Shown: positions 29,545-38,700 of the stretch, piece after piece
Numbering within the stretch: the first letter of the stretch is position 1
Layout of the letters: each line of letters opens with the position of its first letter
Assembly (NCBI RefSeq): GCF_000828615.1
Contig: NZ_AP012273.1
Coordinates: forward strand, 2,108,001 to 2,172,000
From: Thiolapillus brandeum
GTDB taxonomy: Bacteria; Pseudomonadota; Gammaproteobacteria; Chromatiales; Chromatiaceae
Reading direction: 5' to 3'
DNA: 64,000 nucleotides
Program-made: the position numbers and the translations under genes
Notes under the pieces: generated by a model
Database searches by the model: none
What the model was told of the DNA's origin: nothing
Seen by the model: the letters and a program-made list of their open reading frames with translations, nothing else

Positions 29545-30837
29545 ATGCATGTTCACTTGAAAACCCTGGGCTGCCGCCTCAATGAAGCCGAACTGGAATC
29601 CTGGTCCAGGGATTTCCAGTCCCAGGGCATCCAGCCCACGGCGGCTCCCGAGAAAGCCGACCTGGTGGTGGTCAACACCTGCGCCGTTACCGAAGAGGCG
29701 GTGAAGAAATCCCGCAAGCTCCTACGCCGGGCCCAGCGGGACAACCCCAACGCCAAGCTGGTAGTCAGCGGCTGCTACGTCTCTTTGAATCCTGAACAGG
29801 CCGCTGCAGATCTGGGAGTGGATCTGGTGGTGCCCAATACGGACAAGGAACACCTGGCCCAAATCGCCATCCGCGAACTGCAACTGCCCACCATGCCCGC
29901 CACCGCCATGGAACCCGGCGGCTACAGCCCCCTGCAACGCAATCGCCAGCGGGCTTTCATCAAGGTCCAGGATGGCTGCCGATACCGTTGCAGCTACTGT
30001 ATCGTGACCCTGGCCCGGGGCGAAGAACACAGCCGGAGTACCGCGGACATCATCGACGAAATCAATACCCTCCAGGCCCAGGGCATACAGGAAGTGGTGC
30101 TGGCGGGAGTACACCTGGGAGGCTATGGCAGCGACACCGGCTCCAGCCTGAGCACTCTGGTTGAGTCGGTTCTGGCGCACACAGACATGCCCCGTGTCCG
30201 CCTGGGTTCCCTGGAGCCCTGGGACCTGCCCGAGCATTTCTGGTCCCTGTTCGACAATCCCCGCCTCATGCCCCACCTGCACCTGCCCATGCAAAGCGGG
30301 GCGGATACCGTGTTGCGGCGCATGTCCCGGCGTTGCCGCAGGGATGAATTTCTGGATCTTGCAGAATCCGCCCGGCTTCGCATTCCAAACTTCAATATCA
30401 CTACGGATATCATTGTCGGCTTTCCCGGAGAAACGGATGACGAATGGCGCCAGACCCTGGACTTCGTGGAACAGGCGAAGTTTGGTCATGTGCATATCTT
30501 TGCGTTCTCACCCCGCAGTGGTACCAAGGCTGCCATGCTCCCCAACCCGGTATCACGGGAGACCAAACGCCAACGCAGTGAGCAACTGCATGCATTGGCG
30601 GTCAGGCTCAAACAGGAGCGTCTGCAACGGGAAGTGGGCACAGTCGCAGAGGTTCTGGTGGAAGGCCGGCCTGAAGAAAGCGGAAACCTAAGGCTCTGGA
30701 GTGGTTACCTGCCCAATTACCTGAGGGTACATATTCCCTCCCCGGACAACCTTGAAAACCGGATCATCCGCGTACAGGTTGAAAAACCTGATGGCGAATA
30801 CCTGCTGGCCAAACCCGCCATATCAGTGGGTGGTTAA
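29545..30837 (+). CDS. mtaB: tRNA t6A37 methylthiotransferase MtaB
   Basis: MtaB is a radical-SAM enzyme that converts t6A37 to ms2t6A in tRNA. The 430-residue product has the N-terminal UPF0004 domain with cysteines in LKTLGCRLNEAE, VVVNTCAVTEEAVKKSR and VVSGCY, the radical-SAM cluster CRYRCSYC and the segments LPMQSGADTVLRRMSRR, TTDIIVGFPGETDDEW and FGHVHIFAFSPRSGTKA, then a TRAM-like C-terminus. Family features favour MtaB over MiaB or RimO. It is divergent from rmuC, 56 bases away. Confidence 0.92.
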   Translation: MHVHLKTLGCRLNEAELESWSRDFQSQGIQPTAAPEKADLVVVNTCAVTEEAVKKSRKLLRRAQRDNPNAKLVVSGCYVSLNPEQAAADLGVDLVVPNTDKEHLAQIAIRELQLPTMPATAMEPGGYSPLQRNRQRAFIKVQDGCRYRCSYCIVTLARGEEHSRSTADIIDEINTLQAQGIQEVVLAGVHLGGYGSDTGSSLSTLVESVLAHTDMPRVRLGSLEPWDLPEHFWSLFDNPRLMPHLHLPMQSGADTVLRRMSRRCRRDEFLDLAESARLRIPNFNITTDIIVGFPGETDDEWRQTLDFVEQAKFGHVHIFAFSPRSGTKAAMLPNPVSRETKRQRSEQLHALAVRLKQERLQREVGTVAEVLVEGRPEESGNLRLWSGYLPNYLRVHIPSPDNLENRIIRVQVEKPDGEYLLAKPAISVGG

Positions 30838-30924
30838 CCCTTTCCATGCCCGGACCTTCACCCGTTCCTGCCTGCCTCTCGGAGCATTTTCTGTTGATAT
30901 TTTGGTACGGACTGAACATTGCCA

Positions 30925-32700
30925 CTATATCCCGATCTTCTTGTAGATGACCTTCCCTTCTTTCACTGTGGCCAGCACTTCGTTGTCCTTGATCTCGGAG
31001 ACCTTTTGCTTGACGGGATTGTTCTTGATCACCACGAAGTCAGCCAGCATGCCTTCCCTGATCTTTCCCTTGCGGTCTTCTTCAAATACCTGCCAGGCTG
31101 GCCCTGTGGTCAACGCCTGCAGAGCCGTGTAAGCATCCACTCTTTGATCCGGGCCAATGATTTGTCCGCTGCGGGATTCCCTGGCCATGGCAGACCAGAT
31201 TACCCAAAAAGGATCGAGCGGTGTGACATTGAAGTCCGTATGGTTGGACATGACCAGACCGGCAGCTTTGGCAGCTTTCATGGGTGAAATGAAAAAGGCC
31301 GCTTCCTTGCCGATATTCTTCACATGCACATCTCCCCAATAGAAGGTATGCAGAGTGAAATAGGATGGCGTCAGGCCCAGCTCCACATATTTGGGCAAGT
31401 GCTCCGGGCGCTGGAACTGGGAATGAACGATCACCGTGCGCCGGTCATCCTTGGCGCTGATACCTGCCGCCTCGATGGTCTTGATCATCATGTCGATGGC
31501 ACCATCGCCATTGGCATGGACATGCAACGGGATATTCGCATCGAACATCTTCCTGGTGATGGCATCCAGTTGCGCCTGGGTGATGGAAGACTCGCCTTTC
31601 CAGTCCTTTTGTCCCGCCGGGCCACCGCCGTGATAGGGATGGGAAACCAGGGCTGTTTTGCCTTGAGGTGAACCATCAATGGTTATCTTGCAGGCCTGGA
31701 GTTTCAGGTGGTTATGGTATTCACCAAACTTGTATTTGGGGTTACCGAACCACTTGTCCATCTCGGTAAAGCCGGGCAAGGCGAGAATATCCAGAAACAA
31801 GCGCTCCTGGGCTGCTGCTTTCATCAGGAAATCCAGGTCTTCGGCATGAGAGAAACCTTCGATGGCCTGGGTGTAGCCGTTGCTGGCATACATCATCTGC
31901 GCGGGCTTGGTCAGGTCCAGCATTTCTTCTTCACTGGGTTGAGGCAGCTTGGCGAATACAGGAATATAAGCCATTTCCATTAGCAGGCCGGCAGGTTCGT
32001 TACTGCCCGGCATGCGTGCAATGACGCCCCCTGCCGGGGTTTTGGTGTTGGCGTCGATTCCCGCCCATTTCAGTGCCTGGGAATTGAGTACCGCGCCGTG
32101 CATGGAAACATGGATCAGCATTACCTTGCGCTTGGGGAAAGCCGCATCCAGATCCTTTTTGGTGATATGACGCTTTTCTTCAATGAGATCCTGGTCATAG
32201 CCCCAACCAATGATCCAGCCGTCTTCCGCGATATGCTTTTCTTCCTGGAAAGCCTTCAGCTTTTCAATAATCTGAGGAATACTGGTAGCTGTACCCACGG
32301 GAGGCGCGGCCACGTTCACCTGGTTCACCATTCGCACTGCCGACATGAAATGGCTGTGAGGATCGAGGAAACCCGGCAGCATGGTGTTGCCCTTGAGATC
32401 GATGAGCCGTGCGTTGCTGCCGAATTTTTTGATGGCGGCTTTCTTGTCACCAACGAAAACGATTTTCTTTCCCTGGGTCACAACGGCTTCGGCATAACTC
32501 GGCACATCGCCGTCCATGGTGAGAATATCGCCACCATAATAGATAACGGATGCCGGTTGCCGTGGCACCACCTCGACCTTGTATATTTCACCGGTTCCCG
32601 GCAGGTAGATTTCCTTTTCCATGGCGCTGGCGCCCGATGTGAACAGCAGCAGGCTTGTCAACGCCCACAAGGTTTTATAGATGACATGATTAAAATGCAT
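30925..32700 (-). CDS. Exported amidohydrolase, YtcJ-like (metal-dependent)
   Basis: The 591-residue product has a signal peptide (KTLWALTSLLLFTSGASA) and an amidohydrolase (TIM-barrel) fold of the YtcJ type. Visible are the first metal motif LPGFLDPHSHF, the N-terminal strand segment YYGGDILTMDGDVPSYAEAV, HVHANGDGAIDMM, VIVHSQFQRPEH, the Asp in MSNHTDFNVTPLDPFW and the C-terminal GMLADFVVIKNNP. Substrate is unknown. It is the last gene of a four-gene operon, 41 bases after the second amidohydrolase (32742-34826), with which it shares domain order but low identity. A periplasmic location is inferred. Confidence 0.88.
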   Translation of the reverse strand: MHFNHVIYKTLWALTSLLLFTSGASAMEKEIYLPGTGEIYKVEVVPRQPASVIYYGGDILTMDGDVPSYAEAVVTQGKKIVFVGDKKAAIKKFGSNARLIDLKGNTMLPGFLDPHSHFMSAVRMVNQVNVAAPPVGTATSIPQIIEKLKAFQEEKHIAEDGWIIGWGYDQDLIEEKRHITKKDLDAAFPKRKVMLIHVSMHGAVLNSQALKWAGIDANTKTPAGGVIARMPGSNEPAGLLMEMAYIPVFAKLPQPSEEEMLDLTKPAQMMYASNGYTQAIEGFSHAEDLDFLMKAAAQERLFLDILALPGFTEMDKWFGNPKYKFGEYHNHLKLQACKITIDGSPQGKTALVSHPYHGGGPAGQKDWKGESSITQAQLDAITRKMFDANIPLHVHANGDGAIDMMIKTIEAAGISAKDDRRTVIVHSQFQRPEHLPKYVELGLTPSYFTLHTFYWGDVHVKNIGKEAAFFISPMKAAKAAGLVMSNHTDFNVTPLDPFWVIWSAMARESRSGQIIGPDQRVDAYTALQALTTGPAWQVFEEDRKGKIREGMLADFVVIKNNPVKQKVSEIKDNEVLATVKEGKVIYKKIGI

Positions 32701-32741
32701 GGTTATTCCTCGGTATTTGGTGGATGATTGGTGATCAATAA

Positions 32742-34826
32742 TCAGTTGTTGCAGAACTGATCAAAAGCTTCCCTGGTGTTGTCGAATTTCTCCTTTTTGG
32801 CCAATTCCCAAGGTCGCTCACACTGTCCGGTCTTCGCACACCAGCGATAACCGGCAGAACCGATACAGCCGTTTGCGTCCTTGTCCGCTCCCGCCAGCTT
32901 CCCTTTGTTGATGATCATTTTCCCTTTATACACGATGCCGTAAACAGGAATATCCTTGATTTCAAGGGGATCGATTTTGAACGGATTTTTCTCCAACAGG
33001 GTGAAAGTCGCGTCTTTGCCGACCTTGATAGATCCGATTTGCTGCTCCATCTCGAAGGTATGGGCTGCGGTGATGGTTATCCCCTTGATGGCATCATAGA
33101 CCGAAATGCGCTCTTCAGGCTTGACGACCCGGCCACTATCGACCGTGCGGGTGGCCGCCACCCAGGCCAGCATCAGCGGCTCGGCCGGCGCCATGGCGAA
33201 GTCTGAATGCAGGGATACGGGGATATTGCGCTGTGTAAATTCCTTGAGCGCGACCATATTCTCAGCACGCTCCTTGCCCAGGCCCGTTTCACTGTACTTC
33301 TCCGCCAGGGCCCATAGATAGTAGGGATTGGCTGAGATCTCCACACCGAGGTCGGCGGCTCTTTGCGCCTGACTGGCATCGAACAGGCCCACGTGGTGGA
33401 AGGTCGTCCGGTGATCCTTTCTCGGGTGGCGTTTCATGGCCCGCTTCACGATGTCGAGGTAGGTCTCGAAGGCCTTGTCACCGGTGATATGGATGTGGAT
33501 CTTGTAGCCCTGATCCCACCAATAATTGAAGATGGCCTCCCCTTCCTTGGGCGGGATGATCCATTCGGCCTTGCAGTTGCTGCAGTTATAGAAGGGTTCT
33601 CTCAGTTCCAGTGCCAGGGAATAGATGGCGCCGTCTGCAAAGGTCTTGTACTGGTTCGGCAGGAACTTGATGTAATCGGTGTTGTATTTGCCGGGCAGTT
33701 CCTCGATGTGTTTCTTGTAGGCATCGTTGCCCATTTTCTTGACAAACTGTTCGGGGAATCCGGACATCAGATAGACCGTATAGGATCGGGCCTTCTCGGT
33801 TCCATACTGGAGTACCGAGTATTCGTCTTCAAAACTGCCGGTTGGAAATCCTGGCTCCATCATGGCAGTCAGACCGTTTTGCAGCATCATCGTGGACATG
33901 CGGTCGATACCGCGTTTGAGCATCTCCCGATCACCGAAGAATGATATGAGCTTGTTGCCCTTGACCACCTGATAGGCACGCTCCCAGAAATGCAGGTTGT
34001 CCCAGTCCGCCTGTTCCTCATCCTCTTTGCTGAGGATACCTTTCCTGACGTCATACTTTTTGGCAGCGGCGCTGTTCAGATAGATCTCATGGGTTGAACG
34101 CTGCCAGATGATGGTGGGAACATCCCCGGTCACCTTGTTCAGATCCTTGAGGGTCAGATCCCCATGCCAGGATTTGTGGTACCCCCAGATCAGCACGGTT
34201 TTGCTCTTGTCCTGCTTGGCATCGATGATTGCTTTCACTGCCTTGAGGTAGTTGTCTTTACCGGTTACTCCCGGATAGGTTTTTTGCGGCATTCTCCAGG
34301 CATGGGGCGCGACGATGTCATTGGCAAGAATGATGGCGCCAATGCCGACCGGATGAGCATGGGGTTCGATGAAGCCTGGCAGCAGGGTCTTGCCCTTGAG
34401 ATCCACCTTGATGGTCTTGCCAGCGAAATTGTTGACCGCGGAGGCTTTCGGTCCCGCGTAGATGATCTTTCCATTCCGTTCCATGACCGCTTCCACATAG
34501 GTGGGCTGATCGCCTTCCATGGTGATGATGTCGCCACCGTAATAGAGAGTTTGCTCCAACTTGCCGGGGGAAATCTCTTTCACTTTCTTTGTCTCCGTAC
34601 TTTGTGCAGCACTACTACCCAGACTAACCGCCAATGCGGCAAACATGATTGTTTTTCTTAAGGAGCCTCTGATTAAGTCTGGACGAAGTAGATTGTGAAT
34701 CAGAATGTTCAGATTCAAGGCGCAAATCGCACGTAATAGCTGGCTATTGCGAAGATTTGCAACGTAGAAGCTGGGCATTCTGGGCGCAAGATACGAGTTC
34801 ATGACTAAATCAGAGGCTCCTAACAT
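32742..34826 (-). CDS. Amidohydrolase, YtcJ-like, with a MITE inserted after its start codon
   Basis: The frame has the amidohydrolase motifs LPGFIEPHAHPVG, HIHITGDKAFETYLD, TFHHVGLFDASQ, LHSDFAMAPAEPLML and GSIKVGKDATFTLLEKNP. The C-terminus carries a Cys-rich motif NGCIGSAGYRWCAKTGQCER. The ATG at 34826 (after AGGGAAATTACA) is followed by a 159-bp inverted-repeat element in frame, then by LRKTIMFAALAVSLGSSAAQ, a signal peptide now about 54 residues inside. Removing the insert and one duplicated TTA codon gives M-LRKTIMFAALAVSLG, a normal export start. Today's start may be the inner ATG at 34646. Substrate unknown; neighbours suggest a secreted pathway. Confidence 0.85.
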   Translation of the reverse strand: MLGASDLVMNSYLAPRMPSFYVANLRNSQLLRAICALNLNILIHNLLRPDLIRGSLRKTIMFAALAVSLGSSAAQSTETKKVKEISPGKLEQTLYYGGDIITMEGDQPTYVEAVMERNGKIIYAGPKASAVNNFAGKTIKVDLKGKTLLPGFIEPHAHPVGIGAIILANDIVAPHAWRMPQKTYPGVTGKDNYLKAVKAIIDAKQDKSKTVLIWGYHKSWHGDLTLKDLNKVTGDVPTIIWQRSTHEIYLNSAAAKKYDVRKGILSKEDEEQADWDNLHFWERAYQVVKGNKLISFFGDREMLKRGIDRMSTMMLQNGLTAMMEPGFPTGSFEDEYSVLQYGTEKARSYTVYLMSGFPEQFVKKMGNDAYKKHIEELPGKYNTDYIKFLPNQYKTFADGAIYSLALELREPFYNCSNCKAEWIIPPKEGEAIFNYWWDQGYKIHIHITGDKAFETYLDIVKRAMKRHPRKDHRTTFHHVGLFDASQAQRAADLGVEISANPYYLWALAEKYSETGLGKERAENMVALKEFTQRNIPVSLHSDFAMAPAEPLMLAWVAATRTVDSGRVVKPEERISVYDAIKGITITAAHTFEMEQQIGSIKVGKDATFTLLEKNPFKIDPLEIKDIPVYGIVYKGKMIINKGKLAGADKDANGCIGSAGYRWCAKTGQCERPWELAKKEKFDNTREAFDQFCNN
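34662..34820. mobile_element. Family D MITE inside an amidohydrolase gene
   Basis: The 159-bp element has terminal inverted repeats GGAGCCTCTGATTAAGTC / GACTAAATCAGAGGCTCC and a 3-bp duplication TAA on the plus strand (34659-34661 and 34821-34823). It encodes no protein of its own but is an open frame when read with the host gene. A 3-bp TNA-type duplication suggests mobilisation by an IS5-group transposase (inference). No second copy was noticed in this window. Confidence 0.85.
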
Positions 34827-34836
34827 TGTAATTTCC

Positions 34837-35745
34837 CTATAAATTGCCAAACGGGTTTTTAATGATGAAGTTGGCCTGCAACATAAACGTCCCCTCTGGT
34901 CGGATATTGTCAGGTGAGACAATGGGATACTGGTATTCAGCCATTAACATGACAGGCATGGGGCCCAGTTTGAACATTTTTCCAACCCCGATCGCAAGGG
35001 GCAGGGTGAGCTTGTTGCCGCTACCGGCTTCCCAATCCACGGTAATGTTTGGGCTGGCACGCAGCTGCCAGGCATTGGGAAGATGGCGAATAATGAAATA
35101 CTGAAGATTGGTATGATTCAGGTCTCTGTTGTGAGCCGCCTCGATAAAGGGATCATCATCAGATTTGCCGTCGTCGGCAAATCCCCACCAGTGCTGCAGA
35201 TGCCCACCGATCATCCAGTCTTCGTTTGCCCATAATGCCAGTGCTGTTGGACCCGCCTGGTACTGGTGAGAGCCCAAAAGGTCATTGTTCGAAGTCGGAA
35301 AGATAAATGTGGCGCCCAGCCCCCACGACCAGCCAAGCTGATTGGCTACGCCAATGCCGATGGGTAATATGGTATCCCCAATTTCCGCACTACTATTCAG
35401 GCCTACGCCAATTGGCTGAGAGGGTGTACCTCCGGTTATTCCAATATCTGTGGGACCATCGATATAAGTAATTACCGGGCGGGCGAAAAAGGTATATTTT
35501 TCTCCCATCGGGATCGGCAGGACTGGTTGAAAAAGCCCGGTCTTGATGGATTCACTGCCATCTACCAGGTCTCCGCCTATCTTTGTGTAATTGTATTGAA
35601 AGGAAAGATTCCATATCTGGGCCAGCGGGTTGGCGATTTCTTTGCTCAGCTCTTCCATGCTTTTCGATTCATCAGCAAGCACAACGCCTTGCCATTGACA
35701 CAAAATGCACAATATCCACAAAGGACCAAGTATTATCTTTTTCAT
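34837..35745 (-). CDS. Outer-membrane channel-like protein (transporter family often mislabelled neuromedin U)
   Basis: The 302-residue product has a signal peptide (IILGPLWILCILCQWQGVVLA) and then a beta-rich pattern with an initial ELSKEIANPLAQIWNLSFQY, FQPVLPIPMGEKYTFFARPV, GWSWGLGATFIFPTSNNDLL, YQAGPTALALW and the WNLGNL-type aromatic end (IKNPFGNL). This fits a family of putative outer-membrane barrels with no proven substrate. It overlaps the giant gene by 4 bases (ATGA at 35742-35745) and the amidohydrolase starts 10 bases after its stop, so all are one operon. Confidence 0.78.
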   Translation of the reverse strand: MKKIILGPLWILCILCQWQGVVLADESKSMEELSKEIANPLAQIWNLSFQYNYTKIGGDLVDGSESIKTGLFQPVLPIPMGEKYTFFARPVITYIDGPTDIGITGGTPSQPIGVGLNSSAEIGDTILPIGIGVANQLGWSWGLGATFIFPTSNNDLLGSHQYQAGPTALALWANEDWMIGGHLQHWWGFADDGKSDDDPFIEAAHNRDLNHTNLQYFIIRHLPNAWQLRASPNITVDWEAGSGNKLTLPLAIGVGKMFKLGPMPVMLMAEYQYPIVSPDNIRPEGTFMLQANFIIKNPFGNL

Positions 35746-38700
35746 CGTTTCTTCCTTGTAGGGTTGTTCATTAGTGCTATCAACGACAGATACAGTATCC
35801 CAAGCATCAACAATAATATATTCAAGCGGCCAACAGCAGGAATAGCTGCCGGCGCAGGCGCTGCCACCACAGGCGTCGTCTCGTCAGAAAAATTGTCTTG
35901 TGGATAAAGATCAGGGCCATCGGCGCCATCGTCGGTGATATGTGCCTGATTGAATAAGGTATTCGTCAAATCAAAGGCATTCCAATCAACAATGACTGCA
36001 AAAGTGACGCTACCTGAGGCGCCTGCCGGCAAATTCCCGATAGCCAGTGTACAGGCGGTACCCGCTGGACTGTTGTCCGGACATGACCAGATGTTGGGCT
36101 GACTGTCACTGGCTGAAAAATGCGTATGATCAGGCACGGTTTCTTCAATCACCACGCCACTCGCATCCGCTATGCCCACATTGCTGTAGTTCAGAGTGTA
36201 GACCAGTTTCCGTCCGGGCGTTGCCGATACACCTCCATCACTTTTGTGCAATTGCAAGTCCATGCCCAAAAGCAGGGGCGTATCATCTGACGCAGTGGCG
36301 CGTTGTTTGAGTACTGAATTGTTGCCATCATCTTCAATCAAGATATCGTTATGGACCGAAGACACGCTACTGGGCACAACGGATTTCAGGGTCAGCCCGA
36401 ATTCCACAGTATAGACAATGCCTACTGGAAGATCCCCCTGAAGATAGGTGCAGACTGTTCCCGCAGGATCACCATCATTACAGCTCCAGCCCGGCGTGCT
36501 GAGACTGGCATTGAATTGTGTGTAATCAGGAACCACATCGGTCAGCACCACACCAGTAGCATTCTGCGCACCTGAATTTTCATAGGTGAGTGTATAAGCC
36601 CAGGACTGCCCCGGTTGAATGGAAACACCTCCGTCATCCTTGGCAATCTCCAGGCGAGGCTCGGCGAACAGCAGAGGGGTCTTGTCGCTGTCCGTATCCG
36701 TTGATTGAACGCCACCACTACTGCTTCCGTCTTCGCTGATGAAGGCAGTGTTTTCAATGGTGTCAACGCCAGCCGGTAGGGAGGCATCGACATTGAGGGC
36801 AAAAATAGCCTGGCCGCCCTGCCCTCCAATCAATCCACCAACCGTATATTCACACAAGGTTCCGGCAGCGGCTCCATCGGTACAACTCCAACCCGGAGAA
36901 CTATTGCCGGCATCAAAGGTTGTATATGCCGGCACATGATCCTGGATCACTACGCCCATGGCATTCTGGTTGCCTTTATTGCCATAGTTCAGGTAATAGC
37001 GAAGTACCTGTCCAGGTGCTGCAATGGCATAATGATCACCCTTGGTGATTTGCATAATCGGGTCGGCAAGGATGGGTACCACCGTAGGATCATCTTCAGT
37101 GGAAGTTGCCGGATCATCTGACACAATGGCTGTGAACTGATCCGTATCCACAATCGCCTGGTTGAGCAACTGCTCCGCAGTGCGCGCCGGGTATGGGTTG
37201 GGAATCCTGACGTGGTAGCTCATGACAACGGAATCGCCTGCCCCTATGGATGGGAAGTGAACCTCGATATCCGTGTCGCCCGGAACATTGCCTTTCACTA
37301 CGGTGCCACTGCCACTGGTGATAGCTACATCCGCCAGGAATTCACCAATGGGATCCGGGATATCCGTCAGAACCACATGGGTCGCTTCGCTCGCGCCGTT
37401 GTTGATGATCGTCAGGGTGTAGGTCACCAAGTCATCCGGCAGTACAGGGTTGTGGCCGGAAGGTTCTGACCAGGCCTTGAGTACATCCAGCAAAGGCAAG
37501 GACAGGTTATCGCTGCCATTGGTGCTGACCTGACGCTGATGGGGCGCGCCAGTACCAGGCAGGCTATCAGCGGTTGCTATGGCAGTGTTTGGAATTGTGG
37601 ATGGATCCGGTGCTTGTCCGGTTGCCATCAGTTTCATACTGAAGCGCAATTCCAGCGACTCTCCGGGCATCAATACCTGGTCTGGCGCAGGCAGGTAGGG
37701 GTTTCCTTTCAGTCGCATGCTGACCGTGGTCAGCCCATTTGCCGAGTTGTCCACCACTTCAAATCCCGGAGGGACATCGATGGCGGTGAAGCTGCCGGCC
37801 ATCCACAGGGATTCATCAAACACATCTGTAATCTGAACATCGAAATCCGGCGCCGTACCGGTATTGGTTGCGATCAGATGAATGCTGGCGACACCATCCA
37901 CCAGAGACTCGAACTGCTTTTCGAGTTTCAAGCCCGGCTCTACCAGTTGAATACGATCGATGGAGACATGGGGACCGGTGCTGCCGGTAAAATCCAGTTC
38001 TGCTTCATTGGTCAAAACCGTACCATCGACATTGGCAGGCACGTCAATGACCCGTGCAGTCACCTGGATTGTAACGGTGTCATCGCCGTCATAAACAGCA
38101 TCGTTACCACTGTTGGTTACATCGCCGAAATCGAAGCGGGCGGTATCGTTCCAACCATTTCCGGAGGCATCGGACAAAACCGCTGTTCCCGCCTGCGTGG
38201 ATGACAGGTTGTTCCCCAGATTGATCACCTGGGCGTCAAGAATCTCCAACACACCCGCCGCATCCGATTGCGCGCGATCCGTCAAAACAACATTGCGTGT
38301 CGTACCTTCGGCGATCACTGCCTTGACGTAATAGGTCACCCGTTCGCCGATGGTCACTTCGGAACTTCCGGAGGTCTCGGATACGCTGCTGGAGAAGTAA
38401 TTCTTGTTCACTGCTCCCTGAGTAAAGGAGACAAGGGCGGCCTGCCCGGTCCGGTTGCCCATACGGGATTCCGATGAGCCAGGCGCGGATTCCCAGTCCA
38501 ACTCAGCCTGATTGACAAAGATGCCAGGTACGGGCAGGCCAGCCATCGATTGAACATCATATTCAATGCTGCATTGCCCCTGGATACGCGACAGCGTACC
38601 AATATCGAATGTGACTGTCGGCAGCGCTGAAGTGTCCGTACTCAGACTGGGACAATCGGTGCTCACATTGCCAGCCCAGGTGGTTTCGCTGGGCAATATA

